A DNA stretch of 64,000 nt, taken from Laccaria trichodermophora. Lineage: Eukaryota; Basidiomycota; Agaricomycetes; Agaricales; Hydnangiaceae. The position numbers were made by a program, and so were the translations under genes. The stretch is from assembly GCA_018417955.1 (NCBI GenBank), contig JACTVC010000002.1, forward strand, positions 1,922,001 through 1,986,000, read 5' to 3'. Of the stretch, positions 1-12,900 are shown one piece after another. Below the pieces are notes generated by a model. It saw nothing but the letters and a program-made list of their open reading frames with translations, did no database searches and was not told where the DNA came from. The first letter of the stretch is position 1, and each line of letters opens with the position of its first letter.

Positions 1-49
1 TTCTTGAGGTACTAAAACGATCAACTATAAGATATTGTAGTGGACAAAC

Positions 50-1404
50 TCAAGAGACTCTCACTTCGAAAAAAACAAAGAGGAGAACCGTATTCGGAGC
101 CAGGCGAACGAAGGCTGGTGTCCAACCCTTGAACAAAAATCGAATACCCTCCTCTCGCAATGACTGGGTCAATACTTGACTGAAAGTCGAACCAGATGAC
201 TACAATCCAAGTTAGAAAAAATCAAAAGGAGAAGTAAAGTAGACAAACCGACGCCATGAGCCGAGACCGAATCACATCAGCCGGGGAACATATGGCTACA
301 AGAAGTCAGAGCCAAAAAGAAAAGAAAATAAGATAACAAACTAGTTGCAACCGTCCCCGCGAAACAACTTGCAATGAGATGCAGCAAAAGATTGTCTTGT
401 AGTTGGTAGTCGATGATGGGTATTGGTCGTAAAAGCAGTTGAGTCTTGAAGAAATCGTAGCTAATCAAATTGTATGAAATGGACAGTGATACGTGACTGT
501 TGCTGATAACTTACGATCCTACTTGCGATGCCTTGCGTCGTGATCAAAAAGTATGTCAAAGCAGAGTACACAACGACCTACATTCATTAAAACGGCTCTG
601 ACCTATTTCCTGGCATTAATATTGGATTTCGACACACAAAATATCCAAAACATACAGTGTTCGTCCCAAGGCCTCGTGCAAGGCCTTGCAATCCTTCTTG
701 TTTAACAAGGCTTACTAGACCGGCTAAGGCATTCGGGTACGCGTATCGTTTGTCTGGGGCACGCGTCAAGTCGCTGGTCATTCTTACCAATATGATGTCT
801 GGATCTCGTCAATATCACGCTCCGAAACCACCATGCAACATACCTGCTGGATTCCCAGCTATACCACCTAGCCCCCCAGCCAGACAAGCGGCCGCAATGA
901 GGTGGGGCGTTGAAGCCCTACCATCCCGCGACAAGTAAGCTTTCATCTTTTCGTAGCTCCCCAACCTCACAAGTGAATATGACATCTGGCGCATCAAAGA
1001 TGCAGTCAATCCCGCGTAAAGGCTAGGAAAACCGGATTGGACGAGGGACGCCCGAATGATTGCCACAGTCGAAGGTCGTTTTGATCCTGCGACAGCGTTT
1101 ATAGTTTGCATGCGACTAAAGACATGTATGATGAGACGTTTTGCAGACAAAATCGAAAATACCTACACTTTAGTGACATCAAGAGGGTGGGTACATGACG
1201 CAGCCACTTGTGGGAGAATGAGTTAAAAACTAGTGTCCAAGAAACGCATACACACTTGATGCTGCGAGCCCTGCGAGATAAAGAATAAGCCAACAAAGAC
1301 AACTTTCAATTTATTGAACATACCCCCAAGCCTAGCAAATGTGTTGAGTTGCTATAAAGAGTTCATACTTAGAATGCTTACCAAAATGGATAGGTGGTTG
1401 CCAT
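50..1404 (-). CDS. DIC1: Mitochondrial dicarboxylate carrier (SLC25 family)
   Basis: Inner-membrane carrier expected to exchange dicarboxylates for phosphate between mitochondrion and cytosol. The start at 1404 gives MATTYPFW, joined through micro-exons (1324-1331, 8 nt; 1256-1270, 15 nt) and a 40-nt exon (1167-1206) to LGGLAASMAASCTHPLDVTK. That is the family N-terminus, with the first carrier signature PxDxxK/R. Later exons give RMQTINAV, a central block ending GNPAD, RGLGTNTVRAVLMN, the third signature SPADVIRSRLM, and the C-terminal FLFKGWTPAFVRLAPNTV before a TGA at 50-52. The protein is about 300 residues, normal for the family, with at least nine short introns. An open frame also runs from an ATG at 1592 into exon 1, but the family N-terminus fits 1404 better. 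SUB2 is divergent. The family call is firm; substrate specificity is inferred from similarity to Dic1-type carriers. Confidence 0.88.
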
Positions 1405-1805
1405 CCCAGCACAACCTTTGCTTGAGGAAGAATCGTTGGTGGCGGCGTTCTAGTCCAGCTATGAACTTGTAGGTAACGCAATGGTACGGCTGTAACATAA
1501 GGCAGTTCGGAGTCAGCCGCGCCGCAGATACCGCTCATGGCGCTAATTTCGTATGTCCTCTTAGTAAAATCAGGAGATTCTTTTGCTTTCATTTTGCCCA
1601 AATAAACTAACTTGGCGTCGGTGAAGCCACTGCAACATTGAATACTTATGCGGCAAGGTTGAAGTGACGAGGGCGACGGACTGGTTAATGGGAATTAAAA
1701 TTTAAAATATTGGGGTCCGTGCGAGCCTGTTCGTGTTTGGTTTCAGGTCAGCCAATCAACGCACACACTCTTCAGTGCTCACCTTTACCTGCTTTTTCCT
1801 CCACA

Positions 1806-3750
1806 ATGAGCGCACACGACAACGAAGACCTCATCGACTACGAGGACGAACATGAGGTTATTCCTGGAGGAATCGCCGCTTCTACAACCAACGGTGCCCC
1901 TTCTGCTGTTGACGGCGACGACAAAGACAAGAAAAACTTCTCTGGCATACATTCAACAGGTTTCAGGTGCCTCATACATTATGCACTGGTCTCCGCTCCT
2001 GCTGAACATGCTTTCTTTTCAATCAAGGGACTTCCTACTCAAACCTGAGCTTTTGCGCGCCATAAGCGATCTTGGCTTTGAGCATCCATCAGAAGGTGCG
2101 TTGAGCCTGACCAACGCAATACTCACACCAACAAATATATTTTAGTTCAGCAAGAGTGCATTCCGCAGGCTGTGCTCGGCATGGACGTACTTTGTCAAGC
2201 AAAATCTGGCCACGGGAAAACTGCCGTTTTTGTGTTGGCTACCCTACAGCAGCTTGAACCTGTTAACGGGGAGGTTTCGGTGCTTGTCCTTTGCCACACC
2301 CGAGAGCTTGCTTTCCAAATCAAAAACGAATACACCCGCTTTGCAAAATACATGCCAGATGTCCGTGTTAACACCTTTTACGGTGGTACACCCGTCACGA
2401 AGGACGCCGAGATTCTCCGCGACAAAACGAAATGCCCTCATATAGTTGTTGCTACTCCCGGTCGTCTGAATGCACTCGCCAGAGACAAAGTTTTGGACGC
2501 CAAAAACGTGAAACATTTTGTGTTGGACGAGTGCGACAAAATGCTCGAACAGCTCGGTTAGTCGGCGCCTTCCACATCAGTCGTATTTCTACTCGTCACT
2601 GCCGTCCTGGCTGTCTGCCTCACGATGACAGCTATTGATCAAAGGGCAGATTGAGGTTTTCCAAATTTCGCAGCGGGCTTATTCCTTCAAACACGATGTG
2701 ATGGAAGAATTGCTCCAGGATCGATTGTCAAACACCCTTCGTAGATCTCTTCCTACATCTCTTTTCTTTTCCTGCCACATCGTTGTGCACCTTATCTAAT
2801 CCCGACACCATCCATTAGACATGCGCCGCGACGTCCAAGAAATTTTTCGGACCACCCCTCACCACAAGCAAGTAATGATGTTTAGTGCAACCCTGGCTAA
2901 GGATATTCGGATTACGTGCAAGAAGTTCATGGCCAACGTGAGTGACTTCTTTTGCCTTTGTTTCTGATGAATTATTGACTCCACACTGATGTAGCCTTTG
3001 GAAATATTTGTTGACGATGAAACCAAACTAACCCTGCACGGTTTACAGCAACACTACGTAAAACTTGAGGAAGTTAGCAAGAACAAAAAGTTGAGCGAAC
3101 TTCTTGACACGTTGGAATTCAACCAGGTAATGTCCATTCATATGCGAAGATATCTCATATTGATCCTTCCAAGGTTGTGATCTTTGTGAAATCGGTTGCT
3201 CGCGCCATTGAGTTGGATAAGCTTCTTGTGTCGTGCAATTTTCCTAGTATCAGTATTCACTCTGGTTTGCAGCAAGAGGAGAGGTGAGTGTTCGACATCC
3301 TGGTACCATCTTCTGCCTGACGCGTCACTCTTCGCCATTAGGATTAAGCGTTATACGGCATTCAAAGCGTTCGAAAAGCGAATTTTGGTTGCCACTGATA
3401 TCTTCGGAAGGGGTATCGATGTGGAGCGTGTAAACATCGTGATTAATTACGACTGCCCTCCCGACGCGGACAGTTACCTGCATCGTGTTGGGTACGTATA
3501 CAATCAGTTTTTTTATGTCCGCCGTATTTTTATACCGCTTTTTCTACAGCCGTGCTGGTCGATTTGGCACGAAAGGGCTGGCAATCACTTTTGTCTCTTC
3601 GGATAGTGATCAGCACGTTATGGGTGCTATCCAGTCTCGATTCGAGGTTGCTGTTCCGGAGCTTCCTGACCACATCGATCCAGCCAGTTACAGTATGTCG
3701 CCCCTTTGTGCAGAGATTTAAACTTACGTTCCAAAATAGTGACCTCGTGA
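1806..3750 (+). CDS. SUB2: ATP-dependent RNA helicase SUB2 (UAP56/DDX39)
   Basis: DEAD-box helicase of spliceosome assembly and TREX-dependent mRNA export in the nucleus. The start gives [15 protein letters not shown], the typical acidic N-terminus. In order I see [16 protein letters not shown], a Q-motif region, the P-loop [11 protein letters not shown], the DECD box ([13 protein letters not shown]), [23 protein letters not shown] and [17 protein letters not shown] rather than DEAD is diagnostic of this subfamily. The last exon adds only TG plus codons for T and S, giving a C-terminus SYMTS and a TGA at 3748-3750. Most introns are about 50-60 nt, but the one after EQL (2557-2818) is 262 nt. 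The gene is divergent from the dicarboxylate carrier. Very secure call. Confidence 0.96.
2557..2818 (+). other. Unusually long intron inside SUB2
   Basis: The exon ends at CAG CTC G and resumes at AC ATG CGC, restoring the conserved EQLDMRRDV. The 262-nt spacing is four to five times the usual intron length in this window. It starts gttagt and ends in a pyrimidine-rich stretch and cattag. No conserved coding sequence or clear snoRNA boxes could be identified inside. Confidence 0.8.
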
Positions 3751-3964
3751 AGATGTTCTCCTTTTTTTCTTGCTTCTCGCTTTTCGTCGTATTACTTTAA
3801 CATACGAGAATTTCTCCATTTTTGCTGTCAAATGTATATCACATAAAGATGGGGTTCAAGTTGATATCACCACTGACGTCACCCCTATATAATCGTGGGC
3901 AAACTAGAGAAGCAAAGCCTGGTTCACCTCATACCTACATCGACTCCCTATCTCGTCAGTACTT

Positions 3965-6900
3965 ATGAGACGGAAGTTTGGCCAACCATTCCCAACGTTG
4001 TATTTCAAAGATGGTATCCTTTCAATACCTGGGTATACATTGGAAAAAGCACGTAATCGGCACACTCCTTATGCAGCCGTTTCTCATTTCGATAAAAGGC
4101 TTATCCTTGGCAAGACACTGGAAGTATGACTCTTCTTGCCGAAGGGAATAACCTCAAGGACGGTTCAAATGTGCTGGCCAAAATCGCACCTGCTCAGTCC
4201 AATGGTTCCATGTGCTTGGAGAGGGAAGCCCATATGTACGGCATATCGTTGGTCTCCTGTGGCAGTTTCCTTGGACTTACGTGACACAAGCTTAGGACGG
4301 ATGTCAAGCTCTACTAATGGTTACAGTTCGGTTTTGCGGGTGATTGATTTTTTTAAGATTCCACGAGACGATGGCGATTGTGTCGTCCTTCTCCTCGTCC
4401 ACCCTGGTCTCAATCTTCTGGGACATTATCTACCTCCCTCAAAGATCAACGACCTTCTTTTAGCCGATATACCTCGTGTGAGACCTGTTTCTATGCATGG
4501 CGACGTACATATGATGGGAATCGAAGAACACGACATGGCGGAAGGAGTGGAGGCTCTCGACATCATGGATCTTGCTTCATTTCTAGAGTACGCTCAATTA
4601 AGTGGATTCATGGGCTCTTTGGTAACGATGCTTCTAGATTTGCCATTCAATCCACTCGGTGTTTAGAGACATTACACAAGTTGAGTCAGAACTCAACAAA
4701 TCGCTTACTGGGCTAACTCCATTGAATAGAGCTGGCGTCATTCACCGTGAAGGTGATTTTGACCTCATCGCTCTTTGCGTGACTGGACTCAATCATACTC
4801 TTGTCCTTCTAGTTCGTGCCAATGCTTTCCATCTAAATTCTCACTCTGGGATGGTGAGACTCGTCCATTTTGGCAATCGAGCGATATCCTTGGAAAACTT
4901 TGGTTCCCCCTCCTCCCTCGTCTTGCGCGCTCATGAAGAAACAGAAAAACTGAAGGTGAAGGAAGCATTGTGCTATCTAGCGCCTGAACAGACTGGCAGC
5001 ATCGAAACGATGGCTCAGGATCATCGGACAGACCTATACTCTCTTGGCATTCTATTTTGGACTCTTTTGGTGGGTAGAGGACAAATGCCATTTGAAGGGG
5101 GGGCGCTGGAGTTGCTGCACTCTATTGTGCAGAAGCGCCCTATGCCCGTCCATGAAGTCAGACGTGACGTCCCTCAGGTTCTAGCCAACGTGATCGATAA
5201 AGTTTGTCATCTTTGGCTCACAAGATATCAAAAATCTCATGGCAGGGCACAGCTTTTATCTAAAAGTCCAGATTCAAGATACCAGAGTGCCTATGGATTG
5301 AAGGCCGACCTTTTAGAGTGTCAGCGCCGCCTTCTAGCGACAGTTTCCTCAACATCTGGGGAGTCTGAGGTACTTCGCAGTCAACATTTTTCCATAATAA
5401 CGGTAACAATCTTATATTTTAGCTAATCCCGTCATTCGAAATTGCATTGCAAGACAGATTCATGGTAAAACGCAGCTATCTTCAACAGACATCTTTTCTT
5501 GATGCACTTTGCTATAGGAATTTACCATGCCGATTTCTTTGGTATGACTGTTCATTTCCGCCACGAATATAATAATCTTACTCACCACAGTTTGGCCGCG
5601 ACAAAGAGTTAGAAGTCATTCGGAACGTTAGTAAGTCGTTTCAGTGTACTACTCGGTTTTAGCTCTGAACGTATTCGAGTCCGAAATACGTCGACAAGTT
5701 TTTCTAGACACCATTCAGCATCTAAGGACCAAGTTGCAGTAACGACAGCAACCAAAGAGGATACCCCAGAGGATCGATCAGAATCTACATCTTCTCTCAG
5801 TGATATGCAAGGAGATCACAGTCACTCGATGGTCGTACCTTCGGTGTCCCTAGCGGCAGATCATGCTTCGTGGCCTTCATCACACCGACGACTTCCAGGA
5901 ACTTGGCGCAGTCGCAGCCGAGTCGCTCGTACTCAAGCAGTGTTCGTTGTTGGACCTCCAGGGTGAGTTACTCCGCAAACTACCCTGGTTTAAAGACCCT
6001 GATGCACGGCAGCGTTGGCAAGAGCTCCATGATTCTTGCTAATCAAGCCAAGTGGCGATGTAAAGCGTTCTTTTGTTTTCCTAGGCCATTTTTTTACTTA
6101 CTGCTTGTGAAGCGCATGGACTTTGGGGGCAGGCCAAGTTTCAGGGCGCCGACTCTGCCCCCTTTGCGGCCTTAGTAAGTGTTTATTATCTTCGGAAGTT
6201 TGTTCTTACCTTGTATGAAGTTGGGATGTTTATCTTCCGTGCTTCGCCAACTGATGGTCTTCCACACTGATCTGCATCGATTTGTCACCGGGCTCCGTGA
6301 CCGCCTTGGACCACAGCTTCAAAATATCCCGCTCCTCTACCAGGGAACTCCGGAGCTCAAAGACGTTTTGACTTTGTTCGACATAATTTTGGAAACTCCC
6401 CCCGAGCCTCTCAACACACAGGATCTAAGGGCGCGGTTTCAGTCGCTTGTCGAGGGCGTTTTTTCCGTCATTGCGGAGACTCGATTGTTTGCGCTTTTCC
6501 TTGACGATCTTCACGAAGCCGATGAATCGTTAAGCTGCCCCTATTTTCCCTTACGCCTCTGTGGCTGACACCTAGGTTATAAGGACGTTGGATCTTCTCT
6601 CGACCTTGTTAAACTCGAGAAGCCGGATGGTTCGTTAGGTTTCTGTCCTCACATCCGCCTTGATTCATGACAATGTTCCATAAGCTTATTTTTGCCACAC
6701 TGCGCTCTGACAAGACGTGAATTTCGAGCCACTCGCGGCATCGTGACTACTGACATTATCCTCAGGGAGGTTGTTGATCGAGTCCGGTCCATGTTCACAA
6801 GCAGGTCGCGCCCAACATGGATAACGATGGAACCACTATCTTATTCTGCGATTTCCTCCCTCGTCTCTAAAACTCTGCATAGGACGAAGGAAGATTGCTC

Positions 6901-9900
6901 CCCATTATCTCGTTTCATTTATGCGTCTTCTTCTGGTAATGCATTTTCAGCGCGAAGCATCTTAACGACTCTTCAACGCCAACATCATGTACGTATGCTA
7001 CTTTCTGTTCTACACTGTCGATATATCTCATCAAGCGCAGATTACATTTGATTGGGAACGTAATCATTGGGTGTAGGAGCTTCTTCTTTCTTGATTATTC
7101 AATTAGATATTGAATCGCTTATCAGATACAATATGGCGGAAATTGAAGGCAGTCTGGCCAACCAAATGGTGTCTGATCCAAGTGATCTGTCCTTTTTGAT
7201 CGCCCGCATGAGAGAATTACCAGAGGAGGCAAGGAAATACCTCACATGGGCCGCCTTCTTCGGCGAGACGTAAGTTTGGCCATTCCTTACCATTCCTTTT
7301 GTTGCCCACATCCCGAATCGTGCTAGATTTAAGGTCACTGAAGTAGCCTTGATGATGGACTGGGAAGACTCAAGTGGTAGCAGCAGCGAGGAAGAAGTGG
7401 AGGACATGTGGAACCTCCACAAAGCTGTCTTTGATTTACGCGATCAAGGCTCCACAAACACTCGTGGATCAATGCGCGGGCTTCAACTGGCTTTGTCGGA
7501 GGGGTGGCTTATCCAACGTGCAAGGGATATGTGTAGCTTTTCTCATGACAGATATAGGCAAGCTGCTCAGGCTGAAGCTGATGCGTTGCCTGAGAGTTCA
7601 ATTGCAAAGATGTCCTTCAGGGTAATGTGGACTATACTTTTCTCAGGATCCCCAGAGGAAATTTAACATCCCTTCGCAGATTATTCTAATGATGTTGCAC
7701 GAGATACCAATAGACATTTATCGCGTTGCTGAACACGCTGAAAAGTTTGTGTGTGCACAATATCGTTAATATCAGCTCATGCATACGCCCAGGTGTCTTC
7801 CACTTTTGCATGAGCATCCAAAACGAGAGGAACTCTTGGATGTGCTCATTGATGCAGGCGACTCGGCCTGGGCCAGAGGCGCTCATGAGGTGAGTTGGGT
7901 TAGAATAATTACGGCATATACTTCGTCACTTACTGCGTCGAAGCTTGCCATCCGATCTTTTATCAGTGCTAGGACGCTTCTACGAGCGGACCCGTGGTTG
8001 GAAAACCCGTCCCGAACAATAAGTCTGTTGAAGAAACTTGCTGCGTGAGTGTGTCTAAGGTACATCCGAACACTCTCACCCATGGCTACATGCAGCTTGT
8101 TTACATGGAAAGGTTAGGTTGGCATTCTCCTACCCACTTTCGCTAACTCAGCACGGTCCACAGGGAAGCTCGAACAATCTGACGAAATAATTCGCGAATG
8201 CTTTGAGCACGCAACACAGCCAGAGAATAAAGGCGATATCCTTCGTCTACGCTCTCGTAACCACTGGTTGCGCAATAACCACGCGAAAGCTTTCGATGAT
8301 ACGCTCTTGGCTCTTCAAGTCTTAGGCATTGATATCAATCGCTCACCTACTAGAAGGCAGGCAGACTTTATGTTTGAGCAAGTAAAAAATGAAATCATGG
8401 CCGTGGGCTTTGATGAAATTCTCCTGATTCCACGGACAACGGATAAGAAGACCGAACTTGCAGTGACGTTGTTGAATGATGCTGGTGGGTTTCCTTGCAT
8501 ATCATTTTACAAAGCCTTCTAATGTTTGTAGGCACAAATGCCTACTGGAGTCCTTCGCCGTCCTGTTTTGTAGACGTTGTTGGATTGACTGTATGTCAAA
8601 CTCCGTATATTCCATTGGTTGTTACCTAACATCTAGTCACATGCATAGACTATCCAATTGGCGTTACGGTATATTTAGTCAATCCATGAATCATTTTTGT
8701 CTGTTAACGTAGTGTCTTTTTCTCCTCTTCCGTCCAGATCTGGGATGGCTGCTGGCACAGCGCTTGGTTTTTTCTGGGCTTTGGGAGGTATGGCTTTTCT
8801 GATTGTAATTGACAGATAGCTTGACTGTCTAACCAGTCGCCGCAGAAAGGCGGGAGATGTACCGATTTTCTGTGGACCTCGGAAAACTGGCTCTACGCAT
8901 TGCTGACCGTCATGGAAGCTCGGGAGAAAAGTGGTACATTTTACCTCGACTTGTTCCATTGATAAATCTCTGATTGAAACTTAGTCGTGCCCAAGTTCTG
9001 TTCTGTGGATTGGTATCTGGGTATGACAGTGCGCATATCCGAGGAGTTCTTCCCCGATTGGAGGAGGCTGTTAAACATGGCAACGGTGCTGGCGATCGGT
9101 GAGAATATATGATAAACGGAAGGTGGATTAACTGATCCATTTTTCTCAGTATTTACACAAGTTTTGCCAGTATTCATATCATTGCGACCAAATTGTACCT
9201 GTGCGAACATAGTGAGTCGTTTCTGCGTGAATCTGTGGGTTTGAAGTTAACATCCGACAAGTCAACGAACTCGCGATTGCTGCACAAGAGGTCAGTGTCG
9301 CGTCTGCCGTCTCATACTAGCTGTTCGAGCTCACTTGTACACAAGTGTGTAAATGACGTTAGGTTAACGTTGCCTATGGGTGAACCTATGATTCTTGCTA
9401 TGGGTGCGTATAGTTATGTTTTCCCGAATCTTATAGGCCCTACATGTCTGACTTAGGTCTTCTCAACTGTTTACGTGCGTTGGGAGGGCTTACGAAATCA
9501 CAATCTGCACAAACTATTTTTGATACCGATTCTTTCGTGGAAAGCGAATTCCTCCAAGAGATACATAAGACATCAGGAAATGTTCCATTGGCCCTTAATT
9601 GGTACGGCGTCACCGACGCACACTATATTTTTATACTCACAGTTTAGCTGCAGGTATAATTCTTACAAGGTATGAAGGTCCCCTGAGCCATATCACTTTT
9701 GCCAATGGCATCGTCAGCTTGTCAGTTACTTCTCGCTGGGATTTGTCGAAGAAGCTGCCTCCCTTGGGTTCAGCATCTACAACACAAGGAATGGACACCC
9801 TAAGTGCGTAGGTCAAGTCTCTCGTCAACTATTCACGGGTTCAACTTTCACAGTCACAGACATGTTCGCTACGCACTCTTCTTCCATAGTCTGGCAATGA

Positions 9901-12900
9901 TTGCATGCATAAGAAAAGGAGGACTTTCGGATACTCAGTCGTCTGCATACCTGGCACAAGTCAATGCTAATCAAGTATATATCAGAAAGTTTGTTCTCGT
10001 CTCTACCTTCTTCTGGCATTGTTTGACTCAATACATGCTACACCAGATGGTTATCATCAAGTCCGGTCAATTGTGCTGCGTGGATTGCCCTCGTGGTATG
10101 TTGCTTGCTTAAAATCGATCGTGGTCCACCGGTAACATCTTTTCATAGGAGGCCGAGTTGGCAGCATTGCTGGGGCGGGCCGAAGCATTCAAACGCTATG
10201 ACGTGGCTGTAACGTAGCGTTGTCCCCTAAACGCTTCTCAAACCCTTTTGATCTTTTTTCAGGCTTGCTGTCGACGATAATTGGCTTCTAGAGGAAGGTT
10301 GGGCATTGTACCTTGTAAGTGGGTATCTAAAACCGCCTTCTATGTTGTTTAGTCTCCCCAGCAAGGGTCGCACTTCATTCGATGTGGCGTGGAAGGTCTT
10401 GGAAGCGAACTCCAGCGACAGGGAATTGCGCGTCAATCACAATGGGGCGCCCAAGGGATAGTGTATGGCTGATTTGAATTTATTAGCTCTGAGAACTCAA
10501 CAATACTGACAACGACAGAAATTATCTTACAACAAATGCTGGTCTGAAATCTCAACACCCCTTGAAGAGGCCTCTCTTCTCTTCTGATGTTGGCGTCCAG
10601 ACGGAAGTCATCGCTGGCGGGGCGGGTTCGCCAACACATACGTACAATATGGATGTCCAAGACGACCAAGAATCTACGCTCAGCGCTGCTGACCTGGCAT
10701 CTATCTTAAAATGGAGCAAGGATATATCAAGTGATATAAACTTATCTTCAGGTTTATTTTTATATCCCTCTGTTGTTGCGCGTCTAACAGGTGAACTCGG
10801 CATAGCCTTGCAGAGACTAACGGAGATCGCTGCTGGTAAATTCATTCGTACTCTCCATCAGTGTCAACTTCTTATACAAATACAGAAACGTCTGGCTCTC
10901 AAAAGACCTGCGGTATGTTGCGTGCTCGTCTTTAACAAGTCGAACAAATTCGACCGAATTGTAGTTGTCATTGCCCGCGAAGCCGGCGACTACACTGTCG
11001 CAACAAGCATGATTCCTCCAGAGCCATGTCAAGTTCATGAGTATGTTCAGACATTTCCGTTTACAGAAATTTGAACCATTGGTAATATTTAGGAATCCAA
11101 AGCCTATCCGAGCAATTGGTGATCCACTCCAAAAGGCTATCATACAACATAGTCTGTCTTACTCCAGGTCTTTCTGAACTCAATTTCTCACTTTTGTTAG
11201 CACTGAACTCGAAGGAGCGTATATACTACGCAGACGCTGCGCTCGATTCGCGTTTTTCCTCTGAAGCTGGTCAAACCGCCCATCGCTCCGTCATATGTCT
11301 CCCGATTTTCAGCAATCGTGGACAAACATTTGGCGCTGTTTATTTCGCCTCGAAATATCCTTTCTCACAAAACACAGTGACGATACTCACGTTATTATGC
11401 CAACAAGCTAGTATCAGCATCGCAAACGCTCTGTTATTTCGTTCAGTGCAAGCGGGGACAAGGGAAAATTTGAAAATGATCGCTGCTCAACGGGAAGCTC
11501 TAGAAGCTGCTCGTAAAAGCCGCGAAGATGCTTTGAAGGCTACAAAGGTGGGAGCAAAACAACATCGCTTTGATGTCCACTGACTGGACGTTCTTTAGAT
11601 CAAAAGTAATTTTTTGGCATCCATGAGCCACGAACTCAGAACCCCGTTCAGGTAGTCTCCTCCTTCAGTCTTTTTTTAATAACGTTTACGCATCATAGCT
11701 CGTTCTATGGTTTGCTTGATCTCCTGAGCGGTACGGAACTGAATCCCGGACAAAGCGAGATCGGTTGGTCTGTTTCGAGTAGTTTTCAAACTCCATCATT
11801 GACTTCTTTGCCAAAGTACAAACCGCAAAGCAGTCGTGCGAACTATTGTTGAAGGTAAATTTATGGTTTTCAGAGTTTGTGACGATATATATTCAAATAA
11901 ATTCGCATAGATTATTGACTCTATCTTGGACTACAGCAAATTAGAGGCATCAGGTGCGCCATCCCTAGGCGTATTGACGTCCATCCTCTTAATGCCAATC
12001 AAGCTGTTAAAATAGAGCCAAGCGGATTTTCAGTCGAGGTATGTAAAGTCAATATCAGAAATTGTTCTTGTTGTTGACCCTTTCAACTTCTAAAAGAATA
12101 TTATAGCAGTTCGTTGGGTATCCCCCTTTCGTTTTTCGGGCTCACCATATAATCCAGGACTGTATGGAGCTATTGCTCCCGATGGCGGCGAAGAAACTGG
12201 ACCTTTCCTTCAATATCGAGCCCAACGTTCCACCATGTATGGTTTCTGCTTCCACTTTAAAAGTTACATTTAACATTGGCAGGGGTATTCGCCGACTACG
12301 CACGAATCCGTCAAGGTGAGATTGCAACTCTACTGCCCAATTTATTGCCTCCTTCTAGTTCGTTGCGCTGATATATTTATCACGGAAGTTCTTATGAACT
12401 TGATTGGAAATGCTGTTAAGTTCACCGCCAGTGGCTTTGTTCGCGTCATTTGTTCCGTTGGGCATGGACCCAACTCTACAGACGGCGGCGTCCATCTTAA
12501 ATTCGATATTCAGTAAGCAACCTTTTTGTGTGGTATTGCAGAACTTTGCTTATAGCACCAAGGGATACGGGCATAGGCCTTTCCGCGAGTGACGTTGATC
12601 TCTTGTTTGTTCCATTCCAGCAGGCAGATGTGAGTCATTTTACATGTCACAGTTCCTTTAGTAAACTCTATATTCAGAATTCATCCACTCGTCGGTTTGG
12701 TGGTACCGGATTGGGCTTATCAATTTCGCGGCAGCTTGTCAAACTGATGGGTGGTGCCATCGGTGTCCACTCTGAGCTCAACGTCGGATCCATGTTTTGG
12801 TTTACGATTCCCGTTAGCATATACGATTCTGAAGAATCTCGAAAGGTGTGTACCCAACCCGCTGCCAACAATGATAGAGAAACCGAGATTAGCTTGAAAA

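Noticed and set aside
1332..1592. Open frame upstream of the dicarboxylate carrier as its N-terminus
   Set aside because: It splices in frame to later exons but gives an atypical N-terminus. The start at 1404 with an 8-nt exon gives the family sequence exactly.
2557..2818. Box C/D snoRNA in the SUB2 intron
   Set aside because: Only loose C-box-like strings (gatgaca, gtgatgg) and no convincing D box or terminal stem.
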